Shown here: one piece after another, positions 35,518-43,510 of the stretch
Numbering within the stretch: the stretch's first letter is position 1
Layout of the letters: each line of letters starts with the position of its first letter
NCBI GenBank assembly: GCA_964420835.1
Contig: CAYQUO010000022.1
Coordinates: forward strand, 1-44,618
Origin: CAYQUO01 sp964420835
GTDB taxonomy: Bacteria > Chloroflexota > Anaerolineae > Anaerolineales > Anaerolineaceae
DNA: 44,618 nucleotides
Direction of reading: 5' to 3'
Made by a program: the position numbers and the translations under genes
Notes under the pieces: model-generated
Databases searched by the model: none
Told to the model about the DNA's origin: nothing
What the model saw: only the letters and a program-made list of their open reading frames with translations

Positions 35518-36840
35518 TTAGCCAAACAGGCGCTGCAGGTTCCGCCCGCCTGATTTCTGAAGAGTTTTCATCAACCTTTGTGCATCCCGAAATTGCTTGA
35601 TCAACCGATTGACATCCTGTACATCCGTGCCGGATCCCATGGCAATCCTGCGCCTTCGACTTGCATTTAATATGTCGGGGTTTCGTCTTTCTTGTATCGT
35701 CATGGAACCCAGGATCGCTTCAGTACGCTTCATTTGCTTTTCTGTATCCTGGGGAGGGATTCCCCGCGCAGCCTGGCCCAATTGCCCTGGAAGCATATCC
35801 AGGATCTGCTGTACAGGGCCCATTTTCCTCACCTGGCGGATCTGTTCAGCAAAATCCTCCAGCGTGAACTGTCCTTTCACCATCCGTGCAGCCTGTTCCC
35901 TGGCTGTTTCATCTGCCAGGCTGGCTTCGGCTTTTTCAATGAGGCCAAGAAGATCACCCATGCCGAGGATGCGCGAGGAAAGCCGGCGTGGATCGTAGGT
36001 CTCCAAGGCATCAAGGCTTTCTCCAGTGCCAATGAATTTTATGGGAACACCGGTGACATGGCGTATGGATATTGCCGCTCCACCCCGGGCATCACCGTCC
36101 ATCTTCGCCAGCACGAGACCGGTGATCCCTACCGCCTTGCGGAAACCCTCTGCCACATTCAAGGCTTCCTGCCCGATCATGGCATCTACAACGAGGAGGA
36201 TCTCCACAGGATTTACCCGTCCGGCAATGGCGTGCAGTTCATCCATCAATTCCTGGTCAAGCTGGGATCGACCAGCCGTGTCGATGATCACCACGGTGTA
36301 TCCGCCTTTTGCAGCCTGTTCAACGGCCCTGGCTGTCAATTGCGGAGGTTTCAAACCAGTATCAGAAAAAACGGTTACTCCCACCTTCTCGCCAAGGGTC
36401 TGCAATTGCTTCACTGCAGCCGGTCGGTATGGGTCAGCAGCGACCAGCATCACCCGCTCGCCCTGGGATCGTAATTGGCGGGCCATTTTGGCTGCCAGAG
36501 TCGTCTTGCCGGACCCCTGCAGCCCTGTCAGCATGATTGTTCGGGGGTGTGGTCCATGAAGGTTCAACCGCGCCGGCTCACCGAGGGTGCTGATCAGTTC
36601 TTCGTTGACAATCTTTATAACCTGTTGGCCAGGATTCAGGGCGCGGGAAACCTCGGCTCCGATCGCTCTTTCACGTATTCGGGCAATGAAATCCTTTGCC
36701 ACATTGTAATGAACATCGGCCTCCAGCAGGGCAAGCCTAACTTCCCGCAATGCGGCATCAACATCCTCAGGCGACAATTTACCCCTTCGCCTCAGTTGTT
36801 GAAAAACCTTATTGAATCGTTCGGTCAACGTTTCAAACAA
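35518..36840 (-). CDS. ffh: Signal recognition particle protein Ffh (SRP54)
   Basis: Co-translational targeting GTPase that binds SRP RNA and signal peptides. From the TTG at 36840 the protein has 440 residues and begins like other Ffh proteins (FETLTERFNKVFQQLR). G1 is GLQGSGKTT (106-114), DTAGRSQLD follows, and the C-terminal M domain holds GSGTDVQDVNRLIKQF. The longest frame begins at a TTG at 36906, but that lies inside the predicted -10 element and cannot be transcribed from this promoter. The TTG at 36840 is therefore preferred. Ribosome site is weak (GGAAA). It leads the operon through topA. Confidence 0.95.
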   Translation of the reverse strand: MFETLTERFNKVFQQLRRRGKLSPEDVDAALREVRLALLEADVHYNVAKDFIARIRERAIGAEVSRALNPGQQVIKIVNEELISTLGEPARLNLHGPHPRTIMLTGLQGSGKTTLAAKMARQLRSQGERVMLVAADPYRPAAVKQLQTLGEKVGVTVFSDTGLKPPQLTARAVEQAAKGGYTVVIIDTAGRSQLDQELMDELHAIAGRVNPVEILLVVDAMIGQEALNVAEGFRKAVGITGLVLAKMDGDARGGAAISIRHVTGVPIKFIGTGESLDALETYDPRRLSSRILGMGDLLGLIEKAEASLADETAREQAARMVKGQFTLEDFAEQIRQVRKMGPVQQILDMLPGQLGQAARGIPPQDTEKQMKRTEAILGSMTIQERRNPDILNASRRRRIAMGSGTDVQDVNRLIKQFRDAQRLMKTLQKSGGRNLQRLFG

Positions 36841-36875
36841 GAAGAAATTTCCATTTATCGAATGCAAACAAATCA

Positions 36876-36896
36876 ATACCCCAAAATTTGGGGTAT
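36876..36896. promoter_or_regulatory. Perfect 21-bp inverted repeat in the ffh leader, candidate operator or RNA hairpin
   Basis: Arms ATACCCCAAA (36876-36885) and TTTGGGGTAT (36887-36896) are exact inverted copies around a central A. The site lies about 4-24 bases downstream of the predicted ffh start point. As DNA it looks like a dimeric repressor site. As RNA it would form an 8-bp stem just before the translation start region. Confidence 0.5.
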
Positions 36897-36906
36897 CAGT
36901 CTGCAA

Positions 36907-36935
36907 ATTTTAGCCCGGTTGAGCAGTCTGGTCAA
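36907..36935 (-). promoter_or_regulatory. Sigma70-type promoter of the ffh-rpsP-khpA-rimM-dprA-manC-topA string
   Basis: TTGACC (36935-36930) and TAAAAT (36912-36907) are separated by exactly 17 bp on the minus strand, close to consensus. The start is near 36900, giving a leader of about 60 nt that contains the perfect inverted repeat. Confidence 0.75.
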
Positions 36936-37020
36936 GGGAAAGAGTGTCTTTTTCATGTTCGGGGTGATATCACACATACTGGGCAGCGTACCATTGAGGT
37001 TATAATTGGGTTAATACTTG

Positions 37021-37026
37021 TATAAT
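37021..37026 (+). promoter_or_regulatory. -10 element of the DegV gene
   Basis: A consensus TATAAT lies 31 bp upstream of the ATG at 37057. A TTGAGG at 36994 is 21 bp away, too far for a normal -35. A GGGAAGG ribosome site follows. Confidence 0.45.
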
Positions 37027-37056
37027 CCATTATATTAATTTCTGGGAAGGATCAAA

Positions 37057-37914
37057 ATGGGAAAAACAGCCATAGTTACCGATAGTACCGCTGATATTCC
37101 GCGGGAACTTCTTAACGGTTTGAACATCTCCATTGTCCCGCTGCAGGTGATCTGGGGTGACGAAACCTACCTGGATGGTGTTGACATTTCAGCCGCAGAT
37201 TTTTATACCCGGATGGAAAATTCAACGGTGCTGCCAACCACCTCCCAACCCACCCCTGCCGCATTCAAGGAGGTGTATGGACGGTTACTGGATGATGGTT
37301 ATGATATCCTGAGCGCCCATATTTCGGCCGGCTTATCCGCAACTTGTGATTCAGCCAGGCTTGCCAAAAAGGATTTTCCAAAAGCCCGGATTGAGATCAT
37401 CGACAGCACCCTGACCTCGATTGCACTTGGGTTTCCCATTCTTGAGACAGCCCGTCGCGCCCGGGAGGGAGCAACCCTGGATGAATGCACGGCCTTCTTC
37501 GAGCAAGCCATCAAGTTGTCCGGGGCAATTTTCATCCCAAAGACATTGGAATATCTTCACAGGGGTGGCAGGATTGGCGGTGCCGCCGCCTTCTTTGGGA
37601 GCGCTCTCGATCTCAAACCAATCCTGGCCCTTGAGGGTGGCAAAATCGTGCCGATCGAACGCATTCGTACCATGAACAAGGCCATTGATCGGATGATGGT
37701 AATTTTAAAAGAGAGGATTGGGAATAAAACCCCGATCCATGTTTCATCAATGACCACGAACCTGCCGGAACAAGCCGATCTGTTACTGGATAAAGTTCGC
37801 CAGAACTTCGATGTAACGAACTTGAAGGAAGCCTTCACGACGGTGGTCAGCCCTGTCCTTGGGGCCCACGCAGGTCCGGGTACGATTGCAATTGGGTACA
37901 TGGCAGGTATTTGA
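37057..37914 (+). CDS. DegV family fatty-acid-binding protein
   Basis: 285 residues. TDSTADIP (8-15) opens the fold, PTTSQPTPAAF and SAHISAGLSATCDSA line the lipid pocket, and FIPKTLEYLHRGGRIGGAAAF begins the second half. DegV/FakB proteins bind a fatty acid, in firmicutes for phosphorylation by FakA. No FakA is in the window, so the partner and role here are unknown. Stands alone between its own -10 and a strong terminator, divergent from ffh. Confidence 0.93.
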   Translation: MGKTAIVTDSTADIPRELLNGLNISIVPLQVIWGDETYLDGVDISAADFYTRMENSTVLPTTSQPTPAAFKEVYGRLLDDGYDILSAHISAGLSATCDSARLAKKDFPKARIEIIDSTLTSIALGFPILETARRAREGATLDECTAFFEQAIKLSGAIFIPKTLEYLHRGGRIGGAAAFFGSALDLKPILALEGGKIVPIERIRTMNKAIDRMMVILKERIGNKTPIHVSSMTTNLPEQADLLLDKVRQNFDVTNLKEAFTTVVSPVLGAHAGPGTIAIGYMAGI

Positions 37915-37942
37915 TCTATACGGATATTGTCCAGGAAATCAC

Positions 37943-37977
37943 AAGGACAGGGCAAAGGCACATTCCCTGTCCTTTTT
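37943..37977 (+). terminator. Intrinsic terminator after the DegV gene
   Basis: AAGGACAGGG (37943-37952) pairs fully with CCCTGTCCTT (37965-37974) across a 12-nt loop and runs into a five-T tract. Confidence 0.85.
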
Positions 37978-37995
37978 CATTCGCTCCCGGCAATT

Positions 37996-38004
37996 TGGTA
38001 AAAT
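37996..38004 (+). promoter_or_regulatory. Extended -10 promoter of the DUF1015 gene
   Basis: TGGTAAAAT lies 36 bp before the ATG at 38040, right after the DegV terminator. AAAGG at 38026-38030 is the ribosome site. Confidence 0.5.
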
Positions 38005-38039
38005 ATTTGCACCCTAAAAATTAATAAAGGTTCATTTTC

Positions 38040-39356
38040 ATGAGAATTTACGAAAACATTGCCACCCAAATACCCAAAATAATGCTCCCCAAACCCCAGG
38101 TCGACCTGAACCGCTGGTCTGTCATCGCCTGCGACCAGTACACCTCCGAACCGGAATATTGGAACAAGGTGGCTGCCCACGTTGGCGATGCGCCGTCAAC
38201 ATATCACCTCATTCTCCCCGAAGTCCTCTTGGGTACTGCGGAAGAGGCACCCTGGGCTCAAAAAGCCCAGTCGGCCATGCTGAAATACTTGGACGACGGG
38301 CTTTTTATGGAACACGAGGGAATGATCCTCGTGGAACGCAGTGTTAATGGAAAAACCCGCTATGGTTTGATGCTGGCATTGGACCTGGAACAATATGACA
38401 ATCAACCCCGCTCCCAGAGCCTGATCCGAACAACGGAAGGGGCCATTTTGGAACGCCTTCCACCACGGATCAAGATCCGCTCAGGTGCTGCCCTTGAACT
38501 GCCACACATCCTTGTTCTTATTGATGACCCCCACCATACGGTAATCCAACCCCTGGTGAACAACCGCAAAAACCTGCCCGGACTATATGATTTTGATCTT
38601 ATGTTCGACAGCGGTCACCTTCGCGGCTACTCCGTCGCAGACCCGGTGTGGGAAACCAGTGTGGTCAGTGCATTACAGGCGCTCGCCGAGAATGACAGCT
38701 TTCATACCCGTTACAACCTGCCTCCCAACCAGGGGGCTCTCCTCTACGCCATGGGGGATGGCAACCATTCACTTGATGCCGCCAAGGCGGTTTGGGAGAG
38801 CAACAAGATCCGGGTTGGCAAGCAGCACCCCTTGCGTTTTGCACTGGTCGAAGTGGAGAACGTTCATGACGAAGGCTTGGTTTTTGAGCCCATCCATCGC
38901 CTTCTCTTTAATGTAAGGGATGAACTGACACTGTCGCCGGAAAACCTTTTCGGAGATTTGATCGAATCAACCCCCTGCGTCAACGTTGAAGTCATGGTTG
39001 ATCAGGTGAACCACTCTAAAAATGGTGCACAAACATTTGGGGTTATCTCTCATACCGGCTCATGGGTTGCCAGGGTTAAGAAAACAACCTCCAACCTGTC
39101 AGTTGGGTGGCTTCAAAATTTTCTCGACACCTGGATGAAAACGGGACAGGCGGAAAAGATCGATTTTGTTCACGGCTTGGAGGTTGTCTCGCGACTTGGC
39201 AGTCAAAAAGGCAACCTTGGTTTTTACCTGCCAGCCATGAACAAGACAGACCTTTTTAGCACCGTGATTCGGGATGGGGCTCTCCCCCGAAAGGCTTTTT
39301 CGATGGGTGAAGCGCGTGAGAAACGTTTTTACCTGGAGTGCCGCCGGATCGATTGA
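38040..39356 (+). CDS. DUF1015 family protein
   Basis: 438 residues. The family is recognised by MRIYENIATQIPKI-like N-terminus, the CDQYTSEPEYW segment (ACDQYTSEPEYWNKVA) and the signature YAMGDGNHSLDAAKAVWE with Met238 to Ser244. Soluble, no membrane segments. The biochemical role of DUF1015 is not something I can assign with confidence. Members are often called conserved hypothetical proteins, and a kinase-type activity has been discussed for related ParB/sulfiredoxin-like folds. The gene has its own promoter. Its stop lies at the centre of a perfect 22-bp palindrome. Confidence 0.9.
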   Translation: MRIYENIATQIPKIMLPKPQVDLNRWSVIACDQYTSEPEYWNKVAAHVGDAPSTYHLILPEVLLGTAEEAPWAQKAQSAMLKYLDDGLFMEHEGMILVERSVNGKTRYGLMLALDLEQYDNQPRSQSLIRTTEGAILERLPPRIKIRSGAALELPHILVLIDDPHHTVIQPLVNNRKNLPGLYDFDLMFDSGHLRGYSVADPVWETSVVSALQALAENDSFHTRYNLPPNQGALLYAMGDGNHSLDAAKAVWESNKIRVGKQHPLRFALVEVENVHDEGLVFEPIHRLLFNVRDELTLSPENLFGDLIESTPCVNVEVMVDQVNHSKNGAQTFGVISHTGSWVARVKKTTSNLSVGWLQNFLDTWMKTGQAEKIDFVHGLEVVSRLGSQKGNLGFYLPAMNKTDLFSTVIRDGALPRKAFSMGEAREKRFYLECRRID

Positions 39357-39367
39357 TCAATCGATCC
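39346..39367. repeat. Perfect 22-bp palindrome spanning the DUF1015 stop codon
   Basis: GGATCGATTGA is followed directly by its exact inverted copy TCAATCGATCC, with the TGA stop at 39354-39356 at the centre. There is no T tract afterwards, so it is not a standard terminator. It lies 17 bp before the ATG of the next lipoprotein gene, a position that fits an operator. Confidence 0.7.
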
Positions 39368-39383
39368 CTGGGAAAAATATCCG

Positions 39384-40238
39384 ATGAGGATGAGACTCCT
39401 TACATACCTCATCCTGCTCTCTTTTCTGGTGCAGGGGTGCACTCACCAGTCAACTGCGCCTGGCACTCCATTGCCGCCCACCCAGGTGCAGGTTGCCACG
39501 GGCACCATCCCGCCAACAAGCACACCCCTACCAACTGCAACCCCTGTACCTGTTGGAGCTGGCATTTGCAGTCCGCTGGATGGAATTACCCTTGAGGAAT
39601 TGCCCGGGATTATTTCAAACCCTTTCGACCGCCCCCTGCCCGGGCGTGATGATGGCCACCATGGGGTGGATTTTGCCTTCTGGAGTTATAAACACTGGTC
39701 TGGAATGGCTGGGTTGCAGATCCTCTCCGTACTCCCGGGCACGGTTGCTGCAACCATCCAGAATCGAAAACCTTATGGAAACGCCATCATGATTGAAACC
39801 AAATTGGAAAACCTGCCAAAGGATTGGCAGCCACCATTGCCCCTGCTCACCCCCCAGCCAACCGTGCAACCACATCCGGCATTGACCTGTCCAACCGTCA
39901 CTTTCAACCCTGCCTTGGGTGTACCGGAGAGATCCTTGTACCTGTTATACGCCCACATGCAGGAACCTGCACAGTTTGACATCGGTCAAAATATTGCCTG
40001 CGGGCAGGTCATCGGAAAGGTGGGTACCACCGGAAGTTCGGTTAATGACCATCTGCACCTTGAAACCCGTATGGGACCTTCCAACATCCAGTTTGGGAAC
40101 ATGCTTTTCTACGATACGGGCGGAACACCCGAGGATTATCATGATTACTGCACCTGGAGAGTAAGCGGTCTGTTCCAAATGTTCGATCCCATGCTGTTGT
40201 TGTTTCCCCCCGAGGAAGACCCCCGGAATGGGGGATGA
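39384..40238 (+). CDS. M23/LytM-type peptidase lipoprotein
   Basis: 284 residues. The lipobox LVQGC gives Cys19 as the lipid anchor, and a Thr/Pro linker (about 25-55) follows. The LytM zinc site is complete: HHGVD (His92/Asp96), YAHM (His191) and DHLHLE (His223, His225). A ~45-residue Pro-rich insert (about 145-175) sits between the first and second motif sets. Probably an active endopeptidase acting on peptide cross-links outside the membrane. It may come from the DUF1015 promoter or its own. A candidate terminator follows. A second M23 lipoprotein lies 2 kb downstream. Confidence 0.9.
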   Translation: MRMRLLTYLILLSFLVQGCTHQSTAPGTPLPPTQVQVATGTIPPTSTPLPTATPVPVGAGICSPLDGITLEELPGIISNPFDRPLPGRDDGHHGVDFAFWSYKHWSGMAGLQILSVLPGTVAATIQNRKPYGNAIMIETKLENLPKDWQPPLPLLTPQPTVQPHPALTCPTVTFNPALGVPERSLYLLYAHMQEPAQFDIGQNIACGQVIGKVGTTGSSVNDHLHLETRMGPSNIQFGNMLFYDTGGTPEDYHDYCTWRVSGLFQMFDPMLLLFPPEEDPRNGG

Positions 40239-40242
40239 CCCT

Positions 40243-40274
40243 CTTCCGTGAATTGCCTTGCGGAAGGATTTTTT
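40243..40274 (+). terminator. Candidate intrinsic terminator after the first M23 lipoprotein gene
   Basis: CTTCCG (40243-40248) pairs with CGGAAG (40261-40266) over a 12-nt loop and is followed by GA and six Ts. The stem is short, so strength is uncertain. Confidence 0.5.
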
Positions 40275-40297
40275 CCATCCTGGCTTCCACCCAACAA

Positions 40298-40306
40298 TGC
40301 TACAAT
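40298..40306 (+). promoter_or_regulatory. Extended -10 promoter of the propeller protein gene
   Basis: TGCTACAAT lies 59 bp before the ATG at 40365, leaving a leader of about 52 nt. No -35 of good quality is visible. Confidence 0.42.
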
Positions 40307-40364
40307 GGATGCGAGTTGAACACGGGTTAACCAACGACTGGATGATACAGGCATTACAGGAAAA

Positions 40365-42263
40365 ATGAAAACGAAATTGCGTCTTCCTGAACGGATACTG
40401 TTCGCCCTCCTGATCCTCCTGGTCATCATCAACCTGCTGATCCTGGTTACTGCCGGAGCGCCTGCCCTTAAGCGATCCCGGGCAGCGACCGGCCTTTCAC
40501 CAACTGCAGTAATCACCACAACCCCCGCTGCCACAGCAACTTCCTCCTTTCCAACTGTGGCACCGGTGATCTTCCCCACTCTGCAAACGCCCGTCAGCAA
40601 CCTGGAAGGCATGCGCGGACATGGTGTCTGGCTGCTTGCAATGGGCGATGGCCGATATAGCCATCTTTTTGCCTACCACCCGCAATTTTTTACCATGACC
40701 CGCCTGACAGATGGAGAATGGAGTGACCGCTCACCTTCGGTAAGCCCGGACGGCAGGAAAATAGCCTTCAGTTCCCATCGCAATGGATACTGGAATATTT
40801 ATATATTGGATCTTCTGGATGGAATGGTCAGCCAGGTTACTGACACTCCGGAGTACGATGGCTCTCCCACCTGGTCCCCGGATGGCCAATGGATCGCCTA
40901 TGAGAGCCTGCTGGACGGCAACCTGGAGATCCTTGTTCGCAGCCTGACAGACACCGATTCACCCACCATTCGTTTAACCGATGACCCGGGGATGGACATG
41001 AATCCAGCCTGGTCTCCAAATGGTCGCGAGATCGCCTTCGTTTCCACCCGCTCCGGAGATGAGGATATCTGGGTCGCCAGGCTCGGCCAAGCCGAGGAAC
41101 GTTTTCTGAACGCCAGCCGCAGCCCCGGCACAAACGAACAACACCCCTGCTGGTCTCCCGATGGAAGCCTGTTGGCCTGGTCCCGTTCAACACCCGAAGG
41201 CCGGATGATCGAGTTGTGGGATTACCGGAACCCCAAAGCCCGGGCAGTACAACTGGCCGCCGGCGACTGGCCGGCCTGGTCGCCGGATGGAGGCAGTCTG
41301 GCTGCTTCAATCCTCTCCCCCAATGCAACCTCCATTGCAAGTTACCGGGTCGCCACCCGGGAACTGATCTACCCGGCGGTCCAACTTCCGGGCGGGCTGC
41401 ATGGGTTTGAATGGAAAGCCGGAAACACACCCGAAGCACTGGTGAATTTCCCCTTTCCAAATAACGCTGCCAGCGCCGCGTCACCCCTCTACACTCCCGT
41501 CATCTCGGTCAACCCGCCCCCTCCGGACAACCGGTTTGGCCTGGCCCCGCTCCAGAACGTGGATGCCCCCATGCCGTACCTCCACGACCTGGTTGACGAA
41601 TCCTTTTCCGGCCTGCGGGAGGAAACCGCCAGGCAGGCCGGCTGGGATTTCCTCTCCAACCTCGAGGCTGCCTTCACACAGTTCAATACACCCATGGCTC
41701 CCGGCATGGAAGAGGACTGGCTGCTGACCGGCAGGGCATTTGCCGTCAATTCGATCACGCTTTCGGCCGGCTGGATGGTTGTGACCCGTGAGGAGATCTC
41801 AGGACAGGTCTATTGGCGGCTGTTCATCAAAACCCGCTACCAGGATGGCTCTCAGGGCGAACCCATGCGCGCTCAACCCTGGAATTTGAACGCCCGCTAC
41901 CTGGATAACCCCCGCCTGTATGAACAGGGAGGGGAATACGCAGCCGTTCCATCAGGCTATTGGCTCGATTTTACCGACCTTGCCCTCCGATACGGCTGGG
42001 AAAGGTTGCCCTCACTGGTGAACTGGCGCACCTTCTTCCCGGCAGCCCGTTTTAACCAGTTCGTCCTCACCGGAGGGCTCTCCTGGGGCTCAGCCATGGC
42101 CGAACTCTATCCGCCCGAAGCCCTTGTCACCCCCACCTTTTACCCGACCAATACCCGTACCCCCACCGAAACGCGCCTGGTCCCCGATCTCTCCACGCTC
42201 ACACCCACACCCTCTCAAACGGCCACTTCAACCCTCCACCCCACGTGGACACCCCAACCCTGA
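40365..42263 (+). CDS. Membrane-anchored TolB-like beta-propeller protein
   Basis: 632 residues. One N-terminal helix (about 11-31) anchors it outside the membrane. A Thr/Ala/Pro linker and a run of PD40-type repeats from about residue 120 to 330 follow. Examples are SVSPDGRKIAFSSHRNGYW, PTWSPDGQWIAYES, PAWSPNGREIAFVS, PCWSPDGSLLAWS and PAWSPDGGSLAAS. A C-terminal domain (about 390-580, LHDLVDESFSGLREETARQAGWD) is not one I recognise. The tail (about 590-632) is Thr/Pro-rich. Propellers of this kind are usually binding scaffolds. It is flanked by two M23 lipoproteins, and the second follows 7 bp later, so binding of wall material or regulation of the peptidases is a reasonable guess. Confidence 0.87.
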   Translation: MKTKLRLPERILFALLILLVIINLLILVTAGAPALKRSRAATGLSPTAVITTTPAATATSSFPTVAPVIFPTLQTPVSNLEGMRGHGVWLLAMGDGRYSHLFAYHPQFFTMTRLTDGEWSDRSPSVSPDGRKIAFSSHRNGYWNIYILDLLDGMVSQVTDTPEYDGSPTWSPDGQWIAYESLLDGNLEILVRSLTDTDSPTIRLTDDPGMDMNPAWSPNGREIAFVSTRSGDEDIWVARLGQAEERFLNASRSPGTNEQHPCWSPDGSLLAWSRSTPEGRMIELWDYRNPKARAVQLAAGDWPAWSPDGGSLAASILSPNATSIASYRVATRELIYPAVQLPGGLHGFEWKAGNTPEALVNFPFPNNAASAASPLYTPVISVNPPPPDNRFGLAPLQNVDAPMPYLHDLVDESFSGLREETARQAGWDFLSNLEAAFTQFNTPMAPGMEEDWLLTGRAFAVNSITLSAGWMVVTREEISGQVYWRLFIKTRYQDGSQGEPMRAQPWNLNARYLDNPRLYEQGGEYAAVPSGYWLDFTDLALRYGWERLPSLVNWRTFFPAARFNQFVLTGGLSWGSAMAELYPPEALVTPTFYPTNTRTPTETRLVPDLSTLTPTPSQTATSTLHPTWTPQP

Positions 42264-42270
42264 GGCAGGG

Positions 42271-43398
42271 ATGAAAGTTCGACCAAGCATCATCCTTTTC
42301 CTGCTGCTAATCCTGGCCCTTCCTGCCTGCCAGCCCGCCAGGGCAACCCCCATGGCAGCAGCCCCCAGGCCGACCCTGCCGGTCGCAGCCGCCACCCTGC
42401 TGGCAGCACCATCATCCGACGACCTGGATGCCAAACCATTGGACCTCGCAGAAGCCCCGAGTCCCACCACCGGCGAACAGGACCCTCTGCACTTCACCTT
42501 CCCAACCACACAGCCCAAGGGTGTTTCCGGCTGGCGGGCACCCCTCTATGATGTTCCCTTTTCGCTGAGCCCTTATGATCATTTTTTCTTCATCAGGCCG
42601 ATTGCCGCCGATCATCCCAACGACCCGCTGCCGGACTACCGCTATGGAGGCGTCTTTTTCAGGGACGTTGTCCATACCGGGATCGACATCCCCAACGTGA
42701 CCGGCACTCCGGTGCTGGCAGCCGGCCCCGGCAGGGTGGCCTGGGCTGGCCCCGGGTTATACCAGGGCAAGGATTCCGACCGTGATCCTTATGGGAACGC
42801 CGTGTTGATCCGCAGTGATTTTGGCTACAAGGGGAACCGCCTGTACACGGTTTACGCACACATGGATACCATATCCGTTTCCTATGGGCAGCGGGTGGAA
42901 ACGGGCGACAAACTGGGGGGGGTTGGATCCACCGGTTTTACCACCGGTCCGCATCTCCACTTTGAGGTTCGGCTGGAATACAGCAGTTTTTACGCCACCC
43001 GCAACCCGGAACTGTGGATCGTGCCGCCACAGGGAACAGGTGTGCTTGTGGGCCGCATGATGTACACCAACGGTTCCCTCATGTACGGAGACGCCCTCAA
43101 CGTCTTCTCAAAGGAGACCGGGAGGAAATACGTCGCCTTTGCCTACGCCTTCGGCACAGTCAACCGGGACGACTATTACCAGGAGAATGTCGTCATCAGT
43201 GGCCTGCCGGCGGGGGATTACCGGTTGCAGATCGATTTGGACGAGAAACCGTATCTGACCGAAGTCACCATCCACCCGGGAGCGGTCACCTATTTCACGT
43301 ACCGGGGGAAAAAGGGGTTCTCCCTCGACCCGCCTCCCCTGGACATCCCCGAACCTTATCAGGAGTATGTTGACATCCTGGGTTTGCATGGGAATTGA
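42271..43398 (+). CDS. M23/LytM-type peptidase lipoprotein with C-terminal extension
   Basis: 375 residues from the ATG at 42271, seven bases after the propeller stop, with GAGGCAGGG as ribosome site; a longer frame from 42124 overlaps that gene. The lipobox LPAC gives Cys20. The LytM zinc motifs HTGID, YAHM and PHLHFE are all present, so it is probably active. About 120 residues follow the catalytic domain (from about residue 255), including YVAFAYAFGTVNRDDYYQEN and strands that look Ig- or carbohydrate-binding-like. I cannot assign that part. Likely co-transcribed with the propeller gene. Confidence 0.92.
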   Translation: MKVRPSIILFLLLILALPACQPARATPMAAAPRPTLPVAAATLLAAPSSDDLDAKPLDLAEAPSPTTGEQDPLHFTFPTTQPKGVSGWRAPLYDVPFSLSPYDHFFFIRPIAADHPNDPLPDYRYGGVFFRDVVHTGIDIPNVTGTPVLAAGPGRVAWAGPGLYQGKDSDRDPYGNAVLIRSDFGYKGNRLYTVYAHMDTISVSYGQRVETGDKLGGVGSTGFTTGPHLHFEVRLEYSSFYATRNPELWIVPPQGTGVLVGRMMYTNGSLMYGDALNVFSKETGRKYVAFAYAFGTVNRDDYYQENVVISGLPAGDYRLQIDLDEKPYLTEVTIHPGAVTYFTYRGKKGFSLDPPPLDIPEPYQEYVDILGLHGN

Positions 43399-43462
43399 AC
43401 CCATACAACTGCTTGACAGGAGCCGTGTTCAGGTTTATGGCAAATGTTCGGGGCTTAAATTC

Positions 43463-43471
43463 TGGTACAAT
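43463..43471 (+). promoter_or_regulatory. Extended -10 promoter of the Ig-like lipoprotein gene
   Basis: TGGTACAAT lies 40 bp before the ATG at 43511. GGAGG at 43500-43504 is the ribosome site. A TTGACA at 43413 is too distant to be its -35. Confidence 0.48.
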
Positions 43472-43510
43472 AGCGCCCAGCAACCTGTGTGATTAGACTG
43501 GAGGTACAAC

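Noticed and set aside
36964..36973. GTGATATCAC palindrome in the ffh/DegV spacer, similar to the tlyA/prenyltransferase core
   Set aside because: TGATATCA also occurs inside the histidine kinase gene near 503, so a shared regulatory motif is not supported.
42124..42270. Longer N-terminus of the second M23 lipoprotein
   Set aside because: It would overlap the propeller gene in another frame and hide a proper signal peptide with lipobox that begins at 42271.
43388..43404. tRNA T-arm-like hairpin on the minus strand (stem ATGGG/CCCAT, loop TTCAATT) at the end of the second M23 gene
   Set aside because: No D arm, anticodon arm or matching acceptor strand upstream. It overlaps the coding end and stop of an intact gene, so it is taken as chance similarity, though an att-like remnant cannot be fully excluded.
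43413..43441. TTGACA with TATGGC as a promoter before the Ig-like lipoprotein
   Set aside because: The -10 match is poor, and TGGTACAAT at 43463 is a better element closer to the gene.
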